From Tetragenococcus halophilus subsp. halophilus DSM 20339 (GTDB lineage Bacteria > Bacillota > Bacilli > Lactobacillales > Enterococcaceae), in assembly GCF_003841405.1 (NCBI RefSeq), contig NZ_PXYA01000002.1, forward strand, positions 372,001-436,000: a stretch of 64,000 bases of DNA, read 5' to 3'. The notes beneath the pieces were generated by a model. That model made no database searches and was not told where the DNA came from. It saw nothing but the letters and a program-made list of their open reading frames with translations. Of the stretch, positions 47,139 through 55,605 are shown one piece after another (the first letter of the stretch is position 1; each line of letters starts with the position of its first letter). A program made the position numbers and the translations under genes.

Positions 47139-47653
47139 TTTTTAATTCCCTCGCTATATAAATCCGGGTACTTACCAGCTTTTAGATCTATAATTAACGT
47201 TTGCAGTTTTGGTATCGACAGATTAGCAAATACACGATCCTTAATTTTGATCATAGGATCCTGTGCACAAGCGCCAAAACAAGGTATACCATGATACATA
47301 AACAGACCATCATCTGTTGTCTCGTTTTCTTCGGTACCTAATATTTCTTTCAAGGCATTGCGAATAAAGGTTCCACCTGAAAATTGACAAGGTGCACTAT
47401 TACAAATTTTGATAACATACCTTGCTTGCGGTATTTCTTTTAAAATAGAATAAAAAGTGATCATTTCATATATGCGCGTTTCAGTGATTTTTAATTCCTC
47501 TGCTACAAAACGTGCTGTCTGTTGATCAATATAACCATCTGTTGATTCAAATTGCATATCAACTAGCATATTTAATATTTGCTCTGGGTTTTTATTATAA
47601 TAATCAATAATTTCCATTTTTCTATCTACGGACAATACTGTCATTTTTATCAA
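47135..47653 (-). CDS. NuoE-like [2Fe-2S] subunit of formate dehydrogenase
   Basis: This 172-residue thioredoxin-like ferredoxin has the four cluster cysteines in CNSAPC and CFGAC, as in NuoE/HoxE. It would join the NuoF-like subunit in an NAD-reducing module of the formate dehydrogenase. The stop overlaps the NuoF-like start (ATGA). It has an N-terminal helical domain (1-80) typical of the family. Confidence 0.88.
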   Translation of the reverse strand: MIKMTVLSVDRKMEIIDYYNKNPEQILNMLVDMQFESTDGYIDQQTARFVAEELKITETRIYEMITFYSILKEIPQARYVIKICNSAPCQFSGGTFIRNALKEILGTEENETTDDGLFMYHGIPCFGACAQDPMIKIKDRVFANLSIPKLQTLIIDLKAGKYPDLYSEGIKK

Positions 47654-47659
47654 CCTCTT

Positions 47660-48238
47660 TTAAAGTTTTTGAGGAACTTTTATTTCCCAAAAACTTCCAT
47701 TTATTGTATTTTTTATTCCTATCTCTTTGGTCTTCATTGACGAATCAAAAATTTCATCAGAAAATTCATAAACAGCTTGCGCTGTGGGCTTTACTCTCTT
47801 TTTTTGATTATCCATCATAATAAATAATCCTGGCCTTATGTATTTTCGTAAAGAATTAGACTCACAAACAATCATTGCATCGGCTGGTATTTGTTTTAAA
47901 AAATCCAAAAAGCCTGCTTGCAAATGATCTTCAAAGGCTTTTAATAAATAAACTTTTTCAGCTCCAGCCTTTAACAATTGCATCGTATCTTTTTTTCCCT
48001 GTGTATGTTGTTCTTTTACGAGTTCATAACCAGAGGAAATACTTGTACATATACCACAACCAACGGCACCTCTTTGACATACGCCTCGTTTTCCACTAAT
48101 AGTAATAATTTTTAAGGCAACAATTGTATGCGTCTTTTTTTCATTTTCAATGATTTGTTTTGCAATCGTTGTTTTTCCACTATTTCTTCCAGTTGACCCG
48201 ATTTGTAACAAATTCGGCACATAAAAACTATCACTCAC
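47660..48238 (-). CDS. MobB-like P-loop protein of the formate dehydrogenase operon
   Basis: This 192-residue GTPase-like protein has the P-loop GSTGRNSGKTT (12-22) and a cysteine cluster CQRGAVGCGIC near 55-65. MobB proteins assist the guanylation of molybdopterin by MobA; the cysteines are not a standard MobB trait and could bind metal or sulfur. It lies between fdhC and the NuoE-like gene, 6 bases before the latter. The MobB-type role is inferred from the P-loop and the operon. Confidence 0.7.
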   Translation of the reverse strand: MSDSFYVPNLLQIGSTGRNSGKTTIAKQIIENEKKTHTIVALKIITISGKRGVCQRGAVGCGICTSISSGYELVKEQHTQGKKDTMQLLKAGAEKVYLLKAFEDHLQAGFLDFLKQIPADAMIVCESNSLRKYIRPGLFIMMDNQKKRVKPTAQAVYEFSDEIFDSSMKTKEIGIKNTINGSFWEIKVPQKL

Positions 48239-49063
48239 TTAAATCACCCGTTCTTCTGTTGTTTCTTGTATAGTTTCAGCTACTTCCGACGCCTCTTTAG
48301 GGTCATGGTTAGTTAAATAAATAGGAACGGCTAAAAATAAAGCGCCACCAATTTCATTGCCTATAAATACAAAGAAAATATTTTTGAGCATATCAATAAG
48401 TGATATATCTGCTCCAGCAAAAAAGGCAGCAGGTAAAATAAATGCATTCGCTACAACGTGTTGAAAGCCACAGACGATAAAGATCATTATGGGAAACCAT
48501 AATCCAAAAATTTTTCCAACAAAGTCTTTGCTCATAGCTCCTAGCCATACAGCCATGCAAACAAATATATTACATCCCACTCCTGAGACAATCATAACAA
48601 GAGGGCTGTCCGCCGTTTTTGCCAAGGCGACTTGCAAAGTCTTTGTTGCAAAATCACCTTCAGTTAGACCCACAATATGACCGAAAAAGTAGGCAACTAA
48701 TACACCACCGACGATATTTGCTAGTAAAACCAACAACCAATTTTTAAGGACATTTAAGACAGATACTTTTTTTTCTAAAAGACCAAACGTCATTGTCATG
48801 CCATTTCCTGTTACCAATTCACCACCTACAAAGGTAATAGCAATTAAACCAATGGGAAACAACATCGCGCCTAGTAAGGTAGAAAAACTTCCCCATTCTT
48901 CTGGCGTTGTTCCTGAAACACGGATGAAAGCTAAGTAACCAAGAGCAATAAAACCACCTGCCATAATACCTAATAAGAATAATTTCACAAATGCTAACTG
49001 ACTTTTAGTTTTGGCTTTTTTAGCAAAAGCAGTCATTGTTTCTTCAATCGAATAACTATTCAT
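48239..49063 (-). CDS. fdhC: Formate/nitrite channel family protein
   Basis: This 274-residue membrane protein has six helices of the FocA/NirC type, with signature GGFIALGYLAF, FPIGLIAITFVGGELVTGN and CGFQHVVANAF. It would move formate across the membrane for the dehydrogenase encoded downstream. It is adjacent to the mobB-like gene with no gap and 15 bases after mobA. Nitrite transport is possible for the family, but the operon points to formate. Confidence 0.9.
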   Translation of the reverse strand: MNSYSIEETMTAFAKKAKTKSQLAFVKLFLLGIMAGGFIALGYLAFIRVSGTTPEEWGSFSTLLGAMLFPIGLIAITFVGGELVTGNGMTMTFGLLEKKVSVLNVLKNWLLVLLANIVGGVLVAYFFGHIVGLTEGDFATKTLQVALAKTADSPLVMIVSGVGCNIFVCMAVWLGAMSKDFVGKIFGLWFPIMIFIVCGFQHVVANAFILPAAFFAGADISLIDMLKNIFFVFIGNEIGGALFLAVPIYLTNHDPKEASEVAETIQETTEERVI

Positions 49064-49078
49064 ATACCTATCCCTTTC

Positions 49079-49651
49079 TCAGTCATTTTGTCTCCAATAA
49101 ATTAGCTCTTCAGGATAATTGATATTTACAATATCAATGTTTTTCTTTTTGACTTTTTTTACATCTAAGCAATCAAAAGCCGTTCTTATCTTTCCATTGT
49201 CCGTCGCTAATTGTTTTTCGAATTGTGACAAACAGCTACGATGATAAAAAGCAAACAAAGTCTCCAGTTTCTCGCTCGAAAATAATATCACTTGTTCATC
49301 TTCAACAGACTCAAGTAAGCATCTGATTTTTGTCACAGTGATACTAGGGATATCACAAGCAACTAAAAATAAATAGGGCGTGTCAATATGTCTTAATGCA
49401 GTGACTAGGGCTCCCAAGGGACCTTTTTGCATAAATTCATCTTCTAAAAATACATGGTTAGCAAGCAATTGAGCGGGAAACTTTCGCTTATGATCAGTTA
49501 CTAACAAGACATTAGGGAAAATCTTTTTTAAAGACATCGCCGTTTCTTCCAACACGTAATGCCCCTTAAAATGAATAAGTGCTTTATCAAACCCCATTCT
49601 TTGGCTTTTTCCACCGCACAATATCACTCCTGTGACGTCTTTTGAATTCAT
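49079..49651 (-). CDS. mobA: Molybdenum cofactor guanylyltransferase
   Basis: MobA attaches GMP to the molybdenum cofactor to make the dinucleotide form used by formate dehydrogenase. From the start at 49651 it has 190 residues with the nucleotide-binding LCGGKSQRMGFDKAL and the DIPS motif. AGGTGG stands 8 bases before this ATG; the longer frame from 49678 lacks such a site. It is the first gene of the operon. Confidence 0.9.
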   Translation of the reverse strand: MNSKDVTGVILCGGKSQRMGFDKALIHFKGHYVLEETAMSLKKIFPNVLLVTDHKRKFPAQLLANHVFLEDEFMQKGPLGALVTALRHIDTPYLFLVACDIPSITVTKIRCLLESVEDEQVILFSSEKLETLFAFYHRSCLSQFEKQLATDNGKIRTAFDCLDVKKVKKKNIDIVNINYPEELIYWRQND

Positions 49652-49764
49652 CACACACCACCTATAAAACGCTTTCATTAAAATGTTCGACTATGATAAA
49701 AAAACTAACCAAAAACCGCTATGCTAAATTTTATTTTTTCTTGCAAAAAAATTTTGTTTATTTA

Positions 49765-49792
49765 ATTATAAAACTTATAAAAGAATAGTCAA
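49765..49792 (-). promoter_or_regulatory. Promoter of the formate dehydrogenase operon
   Basis: On the minus strand -35 TTGACT (49787-49792) and -10 TATAAT (49765-49770) are 16 bases apart, close to the consensus. The leader to mobA would be about 105 bases. No FNR, Rex or molybdate-regulator site was recognised. Confidence 0.75.
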
Positions 49793-49923
49793 GTAAAATC
49801 GTGCATTTTTAACACTATAACTTAATCAAAGTTAGGTTAGGCTTTTTGTCCCAGCCTCGGTTTCCTTTATTTACGCCTGTGTCTTTCTTTTAAACATATG
49901 GTGATTACTACTGAAAACGCCCC

Positions 49924-50109
49924 TTATATTCCGTTTGATTGAAAGTCATGATTCGTTATATATTTCAATAATAATTTTTCAGCACAACTATCGCTTCTTT
50001 TTTTCTTTAGATAAATTTCTTTTAACACGAAATAACTCACCGGTAGTAAAAAATATGGTGAAATAAAAATTCGTTTTGAAGTCAACCAGTGTTCCAGTAA
50101 AAAAGTAAT
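49924..50109 (-). pseudogene. 3' fragment of an unknown protein gene cut by the IS4-type element
   Basis: A frame of 61 codons without a start runs from the IS end to a TAA at 49924. It reads FLLEHWLTSKRIFISPYF, then LLPVSYFVLKEIYLKKKRS, a hydrophobic and a basic part. This looks like the end of a membrane protein gene whose upstream part would lie on the other side of the element or be lost. I do not recognise the family. The evidence is the open frame and its position only. Confidence 0.4.
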
Positions 50110-51682
50110 TAACTAAAACTTGAAAGTTCAAAAATACAGTTCATCCCTTGATAAATAAACGTTTTTTGATACAAAAATAGCATGAACCACTCAAATCCTG
50201 GTATAATAGAATCAACGAAAAACCACTAACCAAGGAGTGTTCATGCCATGTCAATTATAACACAAACAACGCCAAACTCAGAAAAAATTTCTACCTCTGT
50301 GTCTGATTTTTTTCATCAGTTCCATGTAGCTTCTGCGTTGAAAAAATCAAACGCAGTCCATAAAAGGGGTTTTTCGGTTCCTGTTATTTTTTCTTTTTTA
50401 TTGGCCTCGATCTTTACCAACGGTTCTACCTATCGGTTTTACCAAAAGCAGAAGGAACAATTGTCTTTTTCGGATAAGACCTTTCGCAATGTCTTGAATG
50501 ATCCGCACATTCATTGGCAAAAATTACTGATCTTAGTGGCTAAATCCGTCATTACTTTCCTACGTCCATTGACGGGTGATGCCCGAAAAACCACATTTAT
50601 CGTGGACGACTCCATGTATACCCGCTCGAATGCGAAAAAAGTGGAATGTGCCGCTTTACAATACGACCATGCCAAGAAAAAATATTTCAAAGGATTTCGT
50701 TATTTACAATTAGGCTGGAGTGATGGCAACAGCTTTGTCCCCGTCGCTTTTTCCTTGCTCTCCGGGAAAAGAAAGCTCCAATCTGATCTTGATATCGGGG
50801 ACCAACGCACGAATAGGGGGAAACGTAAAGCTCAAGCGCTTCGTAAAGGCACAGAAGTGACACTGGAACTGCTTCGATCGGCTTTGAACCAAGGGATCCA
50901 TGCGGATTATGTCTTATTCGATACTTGGTTTTCCAGTCCCAAAATGTTCCAACAGATCCGTGACCTGAAATGCCACTGCGTAGCGATGGTCAAACGTAGT
51001 CAAAAGATCTACTACCGTTATCAAGGCCAAAAGATGGATGTCAAAGAAATCTTCAAACGAAATAAAAAGCGCCGCGGTCGTTCTCGCTATCTTTTGAGTG
51101 TCCAAGTAGAAGCTGTCGTAGAAGGGAAAATCCTTCCCATTAAGTTGGTATATATTCGCAATCGCAATAAACGAAACGACTATTTGGTCTTAGCTTCGAC
51201 CGATATCGATCTGACCGAAGACGAGATCATTCAGCTCTATGCTAGACGCTGGTCGGTGGAAGTCTACTTCAAGATGTGCAAACAATACTTAAAATTAGCC
51301 AAGTACCAAGGGATTTCTTATGACGGGATCTTTGCGCATACGACACTGGTAGCTATCGGTTATATGATCCTAGCGGTGCAAGAACGTGAAAGTAAAGACG
51401 ACCGAACGCTTGGCGAGTTATTTTATCTTCTCATTGATGAGCTTTCTGAGCTTTCTGTATCGGAAGCCATTCTGCAATTACTCGTTTTATTCCAAGAAGC
51501 TTTTGCGGATGAATATGTTTTGGATGAAGCCGTATTAAATAACATTATCGAACAGTTCCTTGAAAAACTACCTTCCTCTATACAAAAACAGCTCAAGCAA
51601 GCAGGTTGAAGTTAATTTTGTGCATGAGATCCTTGGTATACCAAGGGATACGTATCGAAAAGTAGGTTTCAAGTTTTAGTTA
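50110..51682. mobile_element. IS4-type insertion sequence without target duplication
   Basis: The ends carry TAACTAAAACTTGAAA (50110-50125) and its complement (51667-51682). The flanks share no clear direct repeat. The element lies where core genes stop and plasmid-like genes begin. A missing duplication here fits recombination between two copies, or a flanking deletion. The 1573-bp element has one intact transposase gene. Confidence 0.8.
50248..51609 (+). CDS. IS4-family transposase
   Basis: This 453-residue DDE transposase has FIVDDSMYTR with the first aspartate, YVLFDTWFSSPK with the second, and the YREK signature in YARRWSVEVYFKMCK. It is related to, but clearly different from, the transposase at 22038. 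AAGGAGTG lies before the start. The basic run KRNKKRRGRSR (about residues 270-280) may aid DNA binding. Confidence 0.92.
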   Translation: MSIITQTTPNSEKISTSVSDFFHQFHVASALKKSNAVHKRGFSVPVIFSFLLASIFTNGSTYRFYQKQKEQLSFSDKTFRNVLNDPHIHWQKLLILVAKSVITFLRPLTGDARKTTFIVDDSMYTRSNAKKVECAALQYDHAKKKYFKGFRYLQLGWSDGNSFVPVAFSLLSGKRKLQSDLDIGDQRTNRGKRKAQALRKGTEVTLELLRSALNQGIHADYVLFDTWFSSPKMFQQIRDLKCHCVAMVKRSQKIYYRYQGQKMDVKEIFKRNKKRRGRSRYLLSVQVEAVVEGKILPIKLVYIRNRNKRNDYLVLASTDIDLTEDEIIQLYARRWSVEVYFKMCKQYLKLAKYQGISYDGIFAHTTLVAIGYMILAVQERESKDDRTLGELFYLLIDELSELSVSEAILQLLVLFQEAFADEYVLDEAVLNNIIEQFLEKLPSSIQKQLKQAG

Positions 51683-52076
51683 CTAATATAAGACATAAGT
51701 CTATAAGTATTGAAATCGTTTTGCTAAACATTCTCCCCAAAAACTTCTGAATATTTGCGTTACTTTCAGTTCTTCATAAAGCTCCCTATGTAATCCCTTT
51801 TCGAAAGTTTCTCCTTCATATGCTGTTCCGTTCAGTATTTTCGACTCGTTGAGCAATTAATACTTTACTATCTTCTATTATTATTCCAGTTACAACAGTT
51901 GTTATTTTTGCAGCAAAATATTCTTTTCATGCAATTCGGACAAATAACTATAGCATTTTCTACGGTGTCTTTCCCGCCCCCCCTCTCTCGAAAAAGGTAT
52001 TAAATTTTTTCTTATAAAAAGGGGTGTTGATGACAATTTTCACAAACGCTATTTGCTCATTCTAAAACTTCTACAA
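51683..52076. other. Gap to the right of the IS4-type element
   Basis: No gene could be supported here. A short minus-strand frame (FSKTISILIDLCLIL) ends at the element but has no good ribosome binding site. An unusual C-run stands near 51970-51980. The stretch may be remnant plasmid sequence. Confidence 0.35.
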
Positions 52077-52250
52077 TTACATCTGTATTGCGATCACACT
52101 GACTGGTTTCTTATTTGCTTGTTTTAAGAGCTCTTTTCTATTTTGATTTGAATTATTTTTGGATTTACCAACTTGTTTAAAGACCTCATTTTCATCCTCA
52201 GTCATGCCTTGATCTGTTTCTAAAAAGTTATTTTCTCTAAAATAAACCAT
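52077..52250 (-). CDS. Small hypothetical protein after the partition genes
   Basis: A 57-codon frame begins MVYFRENNFLETDQGM and ends VSVIAIQM. It is hydrophilic, with many Asn, Lys and Gln. The start lacks a strong ribosome binding site; GGA is 14 bases upstream, and a stop lies just before the ATG. It follows the ribbon-helix-helix-like gene on the same strand, so it may be a third gene of the partition module. I do not recognise a family. Support is moderate at best. Confidence 0.35.
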   Translation of the reverse strand: MVYFRENNFLETDQGMTEDENEVFKQVGKSKNNSNQNRKELLKQANKKPVSVIAIQM

Positions 52251-52291
52251 TGGCTTTCATTCCATTTATTTTTACCTTCATTACAACCGTT

Positions 52292-52492
52292 TTAAAGATT
52301 AAATTCTTTACGTAATAATTTTTCTAAATATCTTGAAGCAGTTATTTCTTCTTCTTCTGCTTTTTTCGTTAGTTCTTCTGCAACTCTTTTCTTTAATGTA
52401 TAAGATTTTGAAATTCTTGGTTCACGATCTCTTGAAATATTTTTTTTAGGTAAACTTTCTTTTATACTCTCTGCTTTATCTTCAAATGCCAT
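52292..52492 (-). CDS. Small DNA-binding partition protein (ribbon-helix-helix-like)
   Basis: This 66-residue basic protein reads RISKSYTLKKRVAEELTKKAEEE, with a short strand and two helices as in small RHH partner proteins of ParA. It lies 69 bases after parA on the same strand, between repeat arrays rich in ATAATATGC. Plasmids of lactobacilli and enterococci often carry such a pair, where the small protein binds the centromere. Binding of the repeats nearby is inferred. Confidence 0.65.
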   Translation of the reverse strand: MAFEDKAESIKESLPKKNISRDREPRISKSYTLKKRVAEELTKKAEEEEITASRYLEKLLRKEFNL

Positions 52493-52532
52493 ACTCTCTC
52501 TCCTTTTTAAGTTATATTACACAATGGCATAC

Positions 52533-52565
52533 CATAATATGCTATTTCATGATATGATATGTCAT
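52533..52565. repeat. Centromere-like repeats between parA and the small protein gene
   Basis: CATAATATGC (52533-52542) is followed by CATGATATGATATGTCATG, a partial palindrome. The same motif occurs upstream of parA at 53385 and 53510. These are likely binding sites for the partition protein. Confidence 0.5.
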
Positions 52566-53346
52566 GATTTTCTTAGCGTAGTAAAAATTTGATTGATTTC
52601 CTTGAAAAAATGCTTATGTTTAGATAACGTTTCTTGATCTTTCTTCATAGTACTTAAAGGGGTGTGATCTAATGTCGACTTATTAAATAGCTCTTTTTCA
52701 GGAATAAAAGCTAACGTTCTTGGATCTTTTTTCATTGCTTTAATAAACTCACGTGAAGATTTTGTATTATGTTTAATTCTATTACCAAGAAATTTTAGTT
52801 CAGCTGTTACAAAGCTTTCTCTAGTATCAACCCGAATAACTTCTTTTTTTAGTTGTCGCAATCTTAATTCTAGATTATTCTTTGAAGTAAATCCGTATTC
52901 ACTAGGCTCAACTGGGCTAAATACATAGTCTGCAATGGCAATCATATTTTGTGTAATGGTTGAAAAATCGGGGTGACAATCAATTAAAACATAATCAAAC
53001 TGTTTATAGTATTCGTAATGATCTGCTAACCACATGTACATTATAAGTTCTTTATTAGGTTTCGTTTGAATATCGTTATTAACAATATCTAAACTCATTG
53101 ATGCTGGTAATAAAGACAAATTATTGTGTATCTCTATGAGTTCAACATTTTTGGCATCATTAGTAAAGATATTTGCAATTGTCCCATGATCTCGATAAAC
53201 ATCGTATGTCTGCGTTAAACTACACTGGTGGTCACTATCAATTAGTAGAACATTATACCCTTTGTCAGATAGCCATTCCCCATAGTTAAAAGTTAGGGTT
53301 GTTTTCCTACACCGCCTTTGGTAGCAGAAAAAGTAATAATTTCCAT
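52562..53346 (-). pseudogene. ParA-type partition ATPase, frameshifted in Walker A
   Basis: The gene starts at 53346 after GGAGG and reads MEIITFSATKGGVGK, then breaks: GGAAAACAACC has four As where GGAAAAACAACC (KTT) is needed. One base is missing near 53304. After the shift the sequence continues as TTLTFNYGEWLSDKGYNVL, VLIDCHPDFSTITQ and so on to the stop at 52562. ParA ATPases position plasmids. The lesion removes the catalytic lysine context, so the protein is inactive unless the base is a sequencing error in the A-run. Confidence 0.85.
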
Positions 53347-53362
53347 TGTATTCCTCCTTTCA

Positions 53363-53520
53363 AGCATATTGTATTATAGCATATCATAATATGAAATGAT
53401 ACAATATGCTTTTATATAAAAATACCTTTTCTCGTTTATTTAGCTTCGATTAAAGGCACTATACTATCTTATGCCATCGTATGCTATATCATTTTATTGC
53501 TAAATATAACATAATATGCC
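53363..53520. repeat. Iteron-like AATATGC repeats upstream of parA
   Basis: ACAATATGC occurs as an inverted pair (53364-53372 and 53401-53409). CATAATATG occurs at 53385-53393 and 53510-53518, and CGTATGC and TATGCC variants stand between. The very AT-rich stretch lies between parA and the resolvase. It could be the plasmid centromere (parS) and the parA operator. Confidence 0.6.
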
Positions 53521-53536
53521 GTGCTATATTGTGTTA

Positions 53537-54097
53537 TTATACTGATATTTTTTTAAATCGTCTTTGTTGCGTTTTTACACTAATGCCTGTTTTTCGTTCA
53601 ATCATTTTATAGGTCATTCCTTTTTGTCTTAATTCGTAAGCCAATCGAATTTGTTCGTCAGAATAAGTTTTTGGACGTCCTTCTTTAAAATGAGGATCGT
53701 GCTGTTTTGCGTACTTTTTTCCCTCTTGAGTGCGTGAAACAATCATATCCCGCTCGAATTGCGCAAAAGCACTAAAAATAGTGAAAATTAGTTGCCCTGT
53801 GGGCGTATTATCAATGATCCCCATATTTAAAATATGAATTTTGACGTTTCGTTCAAAAAGCATTTGTATAATTTCTAAAGCTTCTCGAGTATTTCTAGCA
53901 AAACGGTCTAATTTTGTCACGATAAGCATATCATTTTCATTGAACGTCTGAAGAAGTTCATTAAAAACTGGACGTTGCGTCGTCGTCCCCGTGAATTTTT
54001 CTCGATAAATTTTTTCTGCACCAGCTTTTTGCAATTCATCTGTTTGATTTTCTAACTTTTGATCTTGTGTGCTTACCCTTGCATAACCAATTTTCAT
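53537..54097 (-). CDS. Serine recombinase, resolvase/invertase family
   Basis: This 186-residue site-specific recombinase has the catalytic S9 in YARVSTQDQ, the conserved R-rich [11 protein letters not shown], and a C-terminal HTH ([18 protein letters not shown]). Such proteins resolve plasmid dimers or transposon cointegrates. The upstream 54098-54180 region contains dyads (GACTTATTATAATTGCTGTC) that could be its res site. It stands divergent from the permease fragment. Confidence 0.9.
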   Translation of the reverse strand: MKIGYARVSTQDQKLENQTDELQKAGAEKIYREKFTGTTTQRPVFNELLQTFNENDMLIVTKLDRFARNTREALEIIQMLFERNVKIHILNMGIIDNTPTGQLIFTIFSAFAQFERDMIVSRTQEGKKYAKQHDPHFKEGRPKTYSDEQIRLAYELRQKGMTYKMIERKTGISVKTQQRRFKKISV

Positions 54098-54171
54098 TTC
54101 TAAATCTCCTTAACTTTTAATCCTAAGTTATGACTTATTATAATTGCTGTCATTATAGCATATAAAAATAA

Positions 54172-54885
54172 AGGTCACAACTTAAAAGATGTGACGTCTT
54201 ACTCATATTTTTCATTTCCCTTATCTTTACTGATCTACTTTCAATATTTCAACTATACAGTGGCAATGAACATTCACTCTATAATTACACTGATTTTATG
54301 AATATCGTTATTTGGGATAGTTTTAGTTTAGTCTTACCGGCAATGATTGTTATCTTTAGTAACTATTTAATTAATGTTGAGCATATATCTGGAGCACTAA
54401 AGAATAACATTACTTGCGCTGTTCCTGTTAATAAATTGTATGTTAGCAAATTAGCTGTCTTATGCTTAATCAATTTGGCGTTTGCAGCTTTAAACGCGCT
54501 CTTAACATACTTGATCTTCCTTTTCTTACCCCATAAAAGTGAACCCGTGTACCATTCTTTGAGCGCAATGATTCAGTTAACTGGTATTAGCTTAGGGGTT
54601 TTTATCGCTGTCTTACCAATCTTGATTTTGTTTATTCGGCAATCCTCATCTTATCTCAACGTGGTTATCGCCTTTGTTTATGGCTTTGTTGGCGTCTTTA
54701 TAGCTGGGCAAAATCTGCAAGACTATTATCCAATTACTGCTTTCTTGAAAATTGTTAATTATAATAACGGTTCGTTAACCTATCACGGAAACACGAGTTA
54801 CATAACGGTGTTGATAGTCCTGTTGTTTTCGTTAGTAGCTTGGCTATTTATGGCTCAAAAATTAAAGAAATCTGATTATGCATAA
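54172..54885 (+). pseudogene. ABC transporter permease, 5'-truncated (bacteriocin immunity type)
   Basis: A frame of about 237 codons opens right after a stop at 54169-54171 and has no start codon before 54298. The frame before that ATG reads LLIFFISLIFTDLLSIFQLY, a plausible membrane segment. The protein resembles the six-helix permeases of lantibiotic-immunity ABC exporters (family ABC-2), but its N-terminus and ATPase partner are missing. Truncation at the recombinase side suggests loss by site-specific or illegitimate recombination. A protein from 54298 (195 residues) is also conceivable. Confidence 0.55.
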
Positions 54886-54887
54886 CA

Positions 54888-54915
54888 TTGTTCTATCCCC
54901 ATTTACCTGTATAAT
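54888..54915 (+). promoter_or_regulatory. Promoter of the type I toxin mRNA
   Basis: -35-like TTGTTC (54888-54893) and a perfect -10 TATAAT (54910-54915) are 16 bases apart. The transcript would start near 54922 and carry a 90-base leader. Confidence 0.6.
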
Positions 54916-55013
54916 AGATTAAGCAAGAAGTTTTAAGGGCGGTGGCTGTCTTTTCCCTTGCGAGGTGAGGTCTATGGGAACATGGAATAATCTTCAGGAA
55001 GGTTTCACAGTCA

Positions 55014-55103
55014 ATGAGCGTCTTCCAGACACTCTCGTTGATGTTACTGTTTGGCACGTTTTTAATCGCGCTTCTCAGCTATATCGACAAGCACCACAAA
55101 TAA
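55014..55103 (+). CDS. Holin-like type I toxin peptide
   Basis: A 29-residue peptide starts MSVFQTLSLMLLFGTFLIAL and ends with LSYIDKHHK. One membrane helix and a charged tail match the small holin-like toxins of lactobacilli (Hol_Tox family). AGGAAGG is 11 bases before the ATG. The mRNA leader contains GGCGGTGGC (54938-54946), which is complementary to GCCACCGCC (55167-55175) at the other end, so the mRNA could close on itself and hide the start. A convergent antitoxin RNA overlaps its 3' end. Such peptides damage the membrane when antitoxin RNA fails. Confidence 0.8.
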   Translation: MSVFQTLSLMLLFGTFLIALLSYIDKHHK

Positions 55104-55228
55104 AAAAGCCGCCCCGATCATAACTTTGGCGAGTTACGGGACGACAGTATCGTTTAGTTAACTAATGCCACCGCCTTTGAAGCGGCTTGCGTAGGAAGTC
55201 TTGTTAGCGCAAGGCTTCCTTTTTCATA
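55104..55228 (-). ncRNA. Antisense antitoxin RNA of the holin-like toxin
   Basis: An extended -10 box TG-C-TATAAT on the minus strand (55234-55239 region) would start an RNA near 55228. It would run leftward to a terminator (CGTCCCG ... CGGGGCG, then TTTTTT near 55104-55109). It overlaps the 3' part of the toxin mRNA and is of the length expected for such antitoxins (about 125 nt). No clear -35 box was found. Confidence 0.6.
55193..55225 (+). terminator. Terminator of the toxin mRNA
   Basis: AGGAAGTCTTG pairs with CAAGGCTTCCT around TTAGCG, followed by five Ts. It ends the toxin transcript; the antitoxin RNA starts within or next to it. Confidence 0.7.
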
Positions 55229-55239
55229 TCCACATTATA

Positions 55240-55537
55240 GCATGACTTTAATTAACTTTCGACTATTTTAAAGCAAATTTCTGGCAGCCCGTAGCGTGAC
55301 CGTGCACCGGTAGCAAACTCTCGCGGTACGATCTTCTATGTAGAATATCTTTAAACGCTCATATTTGCATTTTAAGCGCTTTTTGGTTTGACACGGGAAT
55401 TTAATCCCACTCTTAATTTTCAAGCCAACTGGCCCTACCTTATGTGCCTCTGATTTCTAATCGATTGATAATTATCATCTAATTTTGACAACGCTATTGA
55501 ACTTTTGGTAGCTGTCCGCAGTTCATGCAGACAAGTA
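55240..55537. other. Gap between the toxin locus and the palindrome
   Basis: No coding frame or family could be recognised in this 298-base stretch. Its base use resembles the neighbouring plasmid-like DNA. Confidence 0.35.
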
Positions 55538-55565
55538 AGGCCACTAGGGTATACCCTAGTGGCCT
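55538..55565. repeat. Perfect 28-bp palindrome
   Basis: AGGCCACTAGGG and its complement face each other around TATA. A stable hairpin without clear T tract, it might be a terminator remnant for either side or the end of the IS5 remnant. Confidence 0.5.
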
Positions 55566-55605
55566 AATATACTTACTAATAATTACAGTTTATACTTTTT
55601 GTTAA

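Noticed and set aside
49839-49856. Short hairpin AGGCT-AGCCT as a terminator of the fdh region
   Set aside because: It is upstream of the operon promoter and lacks a T tract; it may only be a remnant of the repeat seen at 507-542.
55538-55565. Perfect palindrome as a replication origin
   Set aside because: No replication gene or iterons adjoin it; a terminator or element remnant is simpler.
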